Below are positions 5,308 to 10,771 of a DNA stretch of 10,771 nucleotides, one piece after another. This stretch comes from Candidatus Bipolaricaulota bacterium. GTDB lineage: Bacteria; Bipolaricaulota; Bipolaricaulia; UBA7950; UBA9294. Numbering within the stretch: position 1 is the stretch's first letter; every line of letters begins with the position of its first letter. The stretch is from positions 1 through 10,771 of the forward strand of contig RXOA01000038.1 of the NCBI GenBank assembly GCA_003979035.1, read 5' to 3'. Position numbers and translations under genes: made by a program. The notes beneath the pieces are model-generated. The model was not told the origin of the DNA. It saw nothing but the letters and a program-made list of their open reading frames with translations, and did not search any database.

Positions 5308-6657
5308 ATGTCTACGAACGCACGACGGCGATGGGCGGCGGCGGGGATGCTTCTGTTGGGAGCGCTTCTCGCCGGGTTCGGAGGCTGTGAGCTCATCAAT
5401 CCTGACCTCCCCCAAGATGAAGCTGTTGCCCGATCGGATTTGCTCCGCGACATGGCTCCCCACGTCCCTGAGAACGTTCTTCAGGTGCTTGCCACCGACA
5501 ACGCGCAGTTCGCCTTGGCCCTGCTTGCGGCAGTCCGCGGTGACGAGGAGGGGCGCGAACGTGACGAGAACCTGTTCTTCTCGCCTCACAGCATCTCTAC
5601 GGCCCTGGCGATGGCGTATGCCGGAGCGCGAGGCACGACGCAATTGCAGATGAAGGACGCCCTCCGCTGGTCCCTCGGACAAGATCTGCTTCACTCAGCG
5701 TTCAACGCCCTTGATTTGGTGCTGGAAAGCCGGGCGCAACCGGAATCGCCGTACGAGGGAAACGCCTTTCAGCTCCACATCGTCAATGCCGTGTGGGGGC
5801 AGGTCGGGTATCCGTTCCAATCCCCGTTTCTCGACGTTCTCGCAGTGCACTACGGAGCGGGAATACGACTGCTCGACTTCATCTCCGAACCAGAGATCGC
5901 TCGCGGCAAGATCAACGACTGGGTCTGGAGGCAAACACAGGAGCGGATCAACGATCTTCTTCCTCAGGGGGCCGTCAACACGGACACTCGGCTGGTGCTC
6001 ACCAATGCCGTCTACTTCAACGCGCCGTGGTTGCGCCCCTTCGACGAGACACTCACCGAACCGGAGTCGTTCACAACCCGTTCCGGGACCGAGACCACCG
6101 TGCCGATGATGCATCAGACCGCCCTGTTCGGATATGCGGAATGGGACGGAGGCCGCGCCGTAGAGCTCTTGTACAATGGGGCAACCTTGTCGATGGTGAT
6201 CCTTCTTCCTGACCCGGGGAAGTTCGATGCTTTCGAACCATCGCTCGTGCAGGAGATCTACGCCGGAATCGTCTCCAGGATGGAAACAAGGCAAGTCCAC
6301 CTTTCGCTGCCCCGGTTTGCGTACAGCACTCACCTGTCCCTAGTTCCGCCTCTTGTCGCGCTGGGAATGAACGCGGCGTTCTCACCGGGAGAAGCTGATT
6401 TTTCAGGGATCGACGGGAGCCGCTCTTTGTTCATCAGCGATGTGATTCACGAGGCGTTTGTCTCGGTGAACGAAGCGGGAACCGAAGCTGCCGCGGCAAC
6501 GGCAGTCCTGTTTGAGCGGACTTCCGTCCCCGGACCTCCGGTGACCGTAACCGTCAATCGGCCGTTCCTGTTCGTGATCCAGGATCTTCCCACCGGAGAG
6601 ATCCTCTTTGTCGGGCGCGTCGTCGATCCGAGTCCCCTCATTGCTGTTCCGGACTAG
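5308..6657 (+). CDS. Serpin (serine protease inhibitor), predicted lipoprotein
   Basis: The ATG at 5308 has the SD GAGGAG (5296-5301) 6 bases upstream. Residues 6-26 form a lipoprotein-like signal (Arg-Arg-Arg, a hydrophobic core, then FGGC with Cys27). The -3 residue Phe is not the usual Leu, so lipid attachment is likely but not certain. The mature part is a full serpin: ENLFFSPHSISTALAMAYAG (87-106), TNAVYFNAPW, and the serpin signature TVNRPFLFVI near 415. The reactive-loop hinge EAGTEAAAATA (389-399) has the small-residue run required for loop insertion in inhibitory serpins. Counting from P17 Glu389 puts P1-P1' at Thr405-Ser406 with Arg404 at P2. It should trap serine or cysteine proteases outside the cytoplasmic membrane. 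The 449-residue length includes an extra N-terminal segment of about 60 residues. It is transcribed divergently from the GNAT operon. Confidence 0.93.
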   Translation: MSTNARRRWAAAGMLLLGALLAGFGGCELINPDLPQDEAVARSDLLRDMAPHVPENVLQVLATDNAQFALALLAAVRGDEEGRERDENLFFSPHSISTALAMAYAGARGTTQLQMKDALRWSLGQDLLHSAFNALDLVLESRAQPESPYEGNAFQLHIVNAVWGQVGYPFQSPFLDVLAVHYGAGIRLLDFISEPEIARGKINDWVWRQTQERINDLLPQGAVNTDTRLVLTNAVYFNAPWLRPFDETLTEPESFTTRSGTETTVPMMHQTALFGYAEWDGGRAVELLYNGATLSMVILLPDPGKFDAFEPSLVQEIYAGIVSRMETRQVHLSLPRFAYSTHLSLVPPLVALGMNAAFSPGEADFSGIDGSRSLFISDVIHEAFVSVNEAGTEAAAATAVLFERTSVPGPPVTVTVNRPFLFVIQDLPTGEILFVGRVVDPSPLIAVPD

Positions 6658-7455
6658 CGGCTCGGGATCAGACCGAGACACCATGGTCACCGCCGGAGAT
6701 CGAGGGGGCGTCATGCCGCCGAATCGATGCTGGCAGCAAGCCGTTTGTCCATCCGGAGCGCCGGCCGACCGGTGATCCGGTGGCATGATCGCTTCGTCCA
6801 CCACCGGAAAAGAGCCGCGGACTGCCTTCGCTGAGATCCAGGCGATTCGCATCACTGAGGACTCCTTTTTCTACCTGAACGTCGCGGGCTTCTCTGGCGA
6901 AGAGTGTGTGAATGAGGGTGCACGAGAAACGCACGGGGAGTTCTTTGATCAACGGAGCCTCCGCGTGTGCGCTTCGCGTGGCGGCCGAATCGCGAATGGC
7001 GAGCTTGTCGACATTCCTCCCCGAAGCCAGCTTCAAGCGGTCAACGACGTTCGCCTGTTTGGCCGTGGGAGAATCTACCGAGAACATCTGTCGACGAACG
7101 ATTGCGCGGCAAGGGTTCGTCGCTTCACGCCACGATACAGCGAGGCAGAGCCACCTGGAGCAGAGAATTCCCGCCCATGGCGCGGCGATCAGAGCGGGCT
7201 TCCCGACGCGCCGCACGCGCCGATGCCCCGAACCGGGCTCGGAAGGGGCAACAGGTTGCTTTCCGGTGAGTGCTTCAAGGTTCCCTCCCCATCGATCAAT
7301 CGGCGCGGCTCTTCCCGGCCAAGGCCAGACAGGATCCGCTTGTCCTCGCCGCCGGTGACGGCTTGTCACGGCTGCATTCCGAAATCCCCTGCGATCCAGC
7401 TGGTGTAAGGGCGGCATCTGTCAGGTATGCCGATCAATAACCAGATCCCTCTGTA
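6658..7455 (+). other. About 800 bases without a recognisable gene
   Basis: Both strands hold long open stretches. The longest is on the minus strand (7417-6668, 249 codons), complemented codon for codon by an open plus-strand frame from 6785. The minus frame has a G/C-biased third position by eye over 7080-6800, which would suit coding or formerly coding DNA. However, none of its possible starts has an SD, and I recognise no family in any frame. It may be an unrecognised gene, a decayed gene or non-coding DNA. A short stem, CTCGG/CCGAG (6661-6665 with 6673-6677), follows the serpin stop but lacks a T-tract. Confidence 0.35.
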
Positions 7456-9105
7456 ATGCGGACGGATGACCTGCCTTTGAGTTTGGTGGCTTCTAGACTA
7501 GGCAGTATGGGGCGGATGGGGCCTGCGACAAGACTGTGGTTCGGCGTGTATGCCTTGGTGTTCTCGATCGTCTATTGGCTGGTCGACGCGGCGATTGACA
7601 CGTTGCTGCTCGACGGCGGTCGATACATCGATCTGTTGCTCCTGCATGTGCCGCCGCACGAGTTGTACGTGCGGTTCTTCGTCGCGGCCGGTTTCTTCGG
7701 ATTCGCCGCAGTGGCCTCCATCAACCGTCAGAGGCAATCTCAGCTGGTGAAGACCCTTCACGAAAGCTACCTCCGGCTGGTGAGCTTGTTTGAGGATTCC
7801 CCGCTTCCAATGTGGGAGGACGACTGGTCGGCGGTCGCCAAAGCGTTTCGCGAACTCCGCGCTCAAGGCATTACCGATCTTCGTGCGTACTTCGATGCGC
7901 GCCCGGATGAGGTTCAACGATTTATTGACAAAGTCCGCATCGTCGATGTCAATCGAGCTACGCTCGAGCTTCACGGAGTCGCCGACAAAGGCGCCTTGAT
8001 CGAGGGGCTCTCCAGAGTATTCACCAGGGACGCCGAGCAGACGTTCAAGGAAGAGCTGATCGCTATCGGCAACGGCGAAACCAGATTTCACGCGGAGACG
8101 GTTCATCAAACGGTGGCCGGGGAACGTCAGGAGATCGATCTTACGGTGCAAGTTGCGCCTGGCCATGAGGAAAACCTCGATCGTGTGATCGTCTCCACGC
8201 TGTCGATCGCCGACCGCAAGGCGGCCGAGCGTGCGCTTGTCGAACGGGAGGAAATGTATCGGGATCTGTTTGACAACGCCAGCGATCTGATTCAGAGTGT
8301 TGCCCCGGATGGAAGATTTCTCTATGTGAACCCTGCGTGGCACGAAATCTTGGAATACTCCCCGGATGAACTTGATGCGCTGGATCTGTTCGACATCATT
8401 CACCCCAATGAACACGCGCATTGTCGCGATCTGTTCGACCGAGTCCTGCGCAACGAGCATCTTGGCCCCGTTGAGACTCGCTTCGTCAGTCGAACGGGGC
8501 GGATTGTCGAAGTTGAGGGGAGTGTCACTTGCCGGATGGAAGGCGGCCGGCCAATCTCCACCCGCGCTGTATTCCGCAATGTGACTGAACGGAGGGAGTA
8601 CGAACGAAGGCTGGATTACATGGCGCGACATGACTCGCTGACCGGCGTGTTCAACCGTCACTCGATGAATGAGATTCTCGATCGCGAGGAGCAACGAGCG
8701 AGGAGATACAACCATCCGATCGGATTGCTCATGATCGATGTCGATCGGTTCAAGGAAATCAACGATCGGTTCGGACACCAGGTGGGCGACAAGGTGCTTC
8801 AAGCAATCGGCGAACTGCTGCTGAAGGAGGTTCGATCGGCGGACTATGTCATTCGTTACGGCGGCGACGAGTTTCTCGTCGTGCTGCCGGAGACCAACGG
8901 CGAAACGGAGGCCGTGCGTGGCCGAATCGAGCGCGCGGTGGAGCATCGGAACACGACCAATGAGTTGATCGATTTCCCGGTCACGCTCTCCATCGGCACG
9001 GCGCATTTGAATGTGGGAGATACATCATCCATCGAGGACATCCTCCGTCTTGCCGACGAAAGGATGTATCGCGCGAAGCGAGGGGATGACGACTTCGCTT
9101 CGTAA
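7456..9105 (+). CDS. Membrane-anchored PAS-PAS-GGDEF diguanylate cyclase
   Basis: The product is up to 549 residues. Two hydrophobic segments (about 28-50 and 71-89) enclose a short outside loop. A PAS-like domain (about 108-250, with DVNRATLELHG) and a second PAS domain (about 265-378, with PDGRFLYVNPAW) follow. The GGDEF domain starts near 388: DSLTGVFNR (393-401), metal-binding Asp428 in IDVDRFKEIND, and the intact active site GGDEF (469-473). RSAD (460-463) lies five residues before it, the canonical RxxD inhibitory site for cyclic di-GMP. It should make c-di-GMP from GTP in response to a signal sensed by the PAS domains. No EAL domain is present. The ATG at 7456 has no SD; ATGs at 7507 and 7516 are in frame, also with weak sites, so the start is uncertain. 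It is convergent with the tandem GNAT gene. Confidence 0.92.
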   Translation: MRTDDLPLSLVASRLGSMGRMGPATRLWFGVYALVFSIVYWLVDAAIDTLLLDGGRYIDLLLLHVPPHELYVRFFVAAGFFGFAAVASINRQRQSQLVKTLHESYLRLVSLFEDSPLPMWEDDWSAVAKAFRELRAQGITDLRAYFDARPDEVQRFIDKVRIVDVNRATLELHGVADKGALIEGLSRVFTRDAEQTFKEELIAIGNGETRFHAETVHQTVAGERQEIDLTVQVAPGHEENLDRVIVSTLSIADRKAAERALVEREEMYRDLFDNASDLIQSVAPDGRFLYVNPAWHEILEYSPDELDALDLFDIIHPNEHAHCRDLFDRVLRNEHLGPVETRFVSRTGRIVEVEGSVTCRMEGGRPISTRAVFRNVTERREYERRLDYMARHDSLTGVFNRHSMNEILDREEQRARRYNHPIGLLMIDVDRFKEINDRFGHQVGDKVLQAIGELLLKEVRSADYVIRYGGDEFLVVLPETNGETEAVRGRIERAVEHRNTTNELIDFPVTLSIGTAHLNVGDTSSIEDILRLADERMYRAKRGDDDFAS

Positions 9106-9170
9106 CGCGATATTCTTGCGATGATCCCGGCCGTAGAGCCGTTCGTGGGGATTCCCATCTTGCCCGCTGC

Positions 9171-9198
9171 GAGCGCTGAGATCAGGGCTCCAGCGCTC
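9171..9198. terminator. Hairpin between convergent genes
   Basis: GAGCGCT (9171-9177) and AGCGCTC (9192-9198) form a 7-bp stem with a 14-base loop, spanning the stop of the minus-strand GNAT gene and lying 66 bases after the cyclase stop. It could serve both directions. There is no strong T-tract on either side. Confidence 0.3.
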
Positions 9199-10219
9199 TT
9201 CGTACCAAGTCGATCCCGGGACGCAGTTCCTTCTCATACGCGTACTCCTGGCTGAACGGGTACATCCCCGCGCGTTCGTACAGACGAGAAGCCCCGGTCA
9301 GATTCTCGGAATCCATGTCCAGTTCCACCGCTGTACAACCGCGGCGGCGTAGCTCGGCAAATGCATGATGAAGCAGTGCTCTTCCCAGTCCCTGCTTGCG
9401 CCACGGCGCGCGGACGGCAAGACCGTTTACATATCCGCGCATCCGATCTCCGGCGATGTGAGGATCGCAGATTGCATACCCGGCAATCTCCCCGCACGCA
9501 TCATCCACGGCAACGAACCACAGCGAGGGATCGAAGTCATTGCCCTCACACTGGATCCACTCTTTCCACTGTCGAAGCTCCTCTTGGAGCGGCCGTTCCA
9601 CGTGCCCCCAGTGATCGCGGAACGCCTCCTGATCTGCGGCAACGACCTTCTCCAAGTCTCGGGCGAGGGCAAACGGGTGAAGTGAGATCTCCCCCGGCCA
9701 CTGTGGCATTTGAGGAACGTAGGACGAATCGAAGCAGATCTTCATCCGCTGCATCACCCGCACGCGTGCAAACCCGTTCCGTTCGTACGCATCCCACCGA
9801 TGTGTATCCCGAACCATAGCGTGCGCGCCGAGGCTGACCCGGGCATGGGACGGGGCGAGGCGAATGTACGTACGCGACTGCTGTTCCGCCCAGGTGAGCA
9901 TCGCATCCCACAAGGCGGCGTCGCCTGAGCATTCGGGGCTTGTGACAACCCCGGCGAACGGCTTGATGTACGGCTTGCCCGGATCTATGACACTGGCCCA
10001 GCCGATCAGGTCTCCCGACCGATCGAAATAGGCACGCGTATCACGTTCCAGCTTGACGTCGGGCTGTTCCCACCCCGCCCTGATCTTGTGTTCCTCCGCT
10101 TGATTCTGGCCGAAAAACGCTTGAGAGCGAGCGTTGAACAGCCGCGTCACAGCTCTTGCATCCTCGATCCTTCCCGGGCGGACTGTCCAAGATTCAGTTC
10201 TGTCCAGATGTTCCTTCAT
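9182..10219 (-). CDS. Tandem-GNAT acetyltransferase (mycothiol-synthase-like architecture)
   Basis: The ATG at 10219 has a very good SD, GGAGAGGAG (10236-10228), 8 bases upstream. The 345-residue protein contains two GNAT-like halves. The N-terminal half (about 11-160, starting WTVRPGRIEDARAVTRLFNAR and ending YERNGFARVRVMQRM) keeps the fold's late motif but lacks a clear acetyl-CoA loop. The C-terminal half (about 177-330) is complete: VNGLAVRAPWRKQGLGRALL (264-283) with Arg274-x2-Gly-x-Gly, then SENLTGASRLYERAGM (304-319). One decayed and one active half is the arrangement of MshD-type proteins. Nothing else in the window suggests mycothiol synthesis, so the substrate is unknown. EAFRDHWGH (199-207) is a stretch I associate with this subfamily. 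Confidence 0.83.
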   Translation of the reverse strand: MKEHLDRTESWTVRPGRIEDARAVTRLFNARSQAFFGQNQAEEHKIRAGWEQPDVKLERDTRAYFDRSGDLIGWASVIDPGKPYIKPFAGVVTSPECSGDAALWDAMLTWAEQQSRTYIRLAPSHARVSLGAHAMVRDTHRWDAYERNGFARVRVMQRMKICFDSSYVPQMPQWPGEISLHPFALARDLEKVVAADQEAFRDHWGHVERPLQEELRQWKEWIQCEGNDFDPSLWFVAVDDACGEIAGYAICDPHIAGDRMRGYVNGLAVRAPWRKQGLGRALLHHAFAELRRRGCTAVELDMDSENLTGASRLYERAGMYPFSQEYAYEKELRPGIDLVRRALEP

Positions 10220-10536
10220 GAGATCTTCTCCTCTCCGTGGTGTCGAACGTGCCAGGCATCATCCTTTGGTGTTCCGGCTGAGAGAGTCTTGGTGCCCGGC
10301 GATTGCAGTCGATTCGACTCCTGTCGGCTCTGAGATTCGCCGTGCCGATATGGACCGACGAGAGATCACGAGCCAAGGGTCGGCGGTTCAGCTGAGATTC
10401 GGATGGGGTTGGGCTCGAGAAGGAAGAGGGTCAAGAGCTTCCCCGGCGCATGAGACAAGATCTTTGTTCCATGAAGAGGGAGCGTCAAGCATCAAGCCGG
10501 GCGAGCTCCGGTGTTCTTCCGTGACGGATGGATTTC
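10220..10536 (-). other. Upstream region of the tandem GNAT gene
   Basis: These 317 bases lie between the small ORF and the tandem GNAT start. No gene is convincing on either strand. If the promoter near 10700 drives both, this would be a long intercistronic or leader stretch. A TTGACG box on the minus strand (10488-10483) has no good -10 partner. Confidence 0.3.
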
Positions 10537-10593
10537 TTACGCGAACAGAACCCCAAGGAGCCATGAACCATTCCCAGTGATTGTGCTGATCAT
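10537..10593 (-). CDS. 18-residue hydrophobic small ORF (leader peptide or truncated gene)
   Basis: The peptide MISTITGNGSWLLGVLFA is read from 10593 and ends at TAA (10539-10537). The start has the best SD in the window, AAAGGAGG (10608-10601), with a 7-base spacer, and lies about 83 bases downstream of a promoter with a perfect -10 box. This combination is unlikely to serve nothing, but 18 codons are too few for family recognition. It may be a leader peptide, a small membrane peptide, or the surviving 5' end of a secreted protein gene whose remainder is lost; the frames after the stop show no family. The tandem GNAT start lies 317 bases further along the same strand. Confidence 0.4.
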   Translation of the reverse strand: MISTITGNGSWLLGVLFA

Positions 10594-10771
10594 CGGCTTG
10601 CCTCCTTTCGGCGGGTGCGTGAAGAACACGACCCAATTCCCGCGTGCGGACGATCCGCGGCAGGAGAACATCGTTGCGTGGCATTATACGGACGAGGCGC
10701 CCCCGATCAACCGCCCGGCGTGCAACAGAAGACATGTGCGATCAGTTGTGTTGGCACCGCCTTGTGAGTAG
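10594..10771. other. Right-edge region, leader and unassigned DNA
   Basis: Besides the promoter at 10683-10710 and the small ORF's SD, it holds a short stem on the predicted leader, GCGGA-tcg-TCCGC, at about 10641-10653. An 86-codon plus-strand frame ending exactly at the window edge has no start signal or family resemblance and is probably not a gene. Confidence 0.3.
10683..10710 (-). promoter_or_regulatory. Strong candidate sigma-70 promoter for the small ORF
   Basis: On the minus strand, TTGATC (10710-10705) and TATAAT (10688-10683) are 16 bases apart. The -10 box is a perfect consensus, rare in this GC-rich window. Transcription would begin near 10676 and run left to the small ORF and possibly the tandem GNAT gene. 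Confidence 0.5.

Noticed and set aside
7498..9006. Long open frame on the minus strand opposite the diguanylate cyclase
   Set aside because: It is the codon-aligned complement of a clearly recognisable PAS-GGDEF gene and shows no family motif of its own.
10511..10771. 86-codon plus-strand frame ending at the last base of the window
   Set aside because: It has no SD and no recognisable motif, and lies opposite the better supported small ORF and promoter.

Overview
The window reads as chromosomal DNA of a bacterium with moderately high GC content. Most genes are preceded by clear Shine-Dalgarno (SD) sequences, and GTG and TTG starts occur. A four-Cys iron-sulfur flavoprotein, a stand-alone NifU-type Fe-S carrier and a Cas4-like Fe-S nuclease hint at an anaerobic or low-oxygen, possibly deep-branching lineage. 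This is inference; no marker gene fixes the taxon. I saw no tRNA, rRNA, CRISPR array or insertion sequence.

Left block, + strand (1-3345): the C-terminal part of a C45-type autoproteolytic amide hydrolase/acyltransferase, an iron-sulfur flavoprotein, a Cas4/RecB-like PD-(D/E)XK nuclease with a probable Fe-S cluster, a roughly 400-base leader with a promoter and hairpins, a short NifU-like Fe-S scaffold protein, and a hotdog-fold (4HBT) acyl-CoA thioesterase.

Middle block, - strand (5078-3241): an apparent operon of a RimJ/RimL-type GNAT (TTG start), a second GNAT joined by an ATGA overlap, and then a PIG-L/LmbE-type deacetylase broken by at least five frame changes and an in-frame stop. The end of this pseudogene is antisense to the 3' end of the thioesterase gene, whose C-terminal tail is therefore suspect.

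Right block: a predicted lipoprotein serpin (+) transcribed divergently from the GNAT operon; about 800 bases with no recognisable gene; a membrane-anchored PAS-PAS-GGDEF diguanylate cyclase (+); and, convergent to it, a tandem-GNAT protein (-). Upstream of the last gene, on the same strand, a strong-looking promoter and an excellent SD precede an 18-codon hydrophobic small ORF.

The genes do not form one pathway. The region looks like ordinary accessory chromosome with gene decay. Its most interesting parts are the Fe-S nuclease, the shattered deacetylase, the secreted serpin, the nifU-like leader and the small ORF. I found no clear new multi-gene system.
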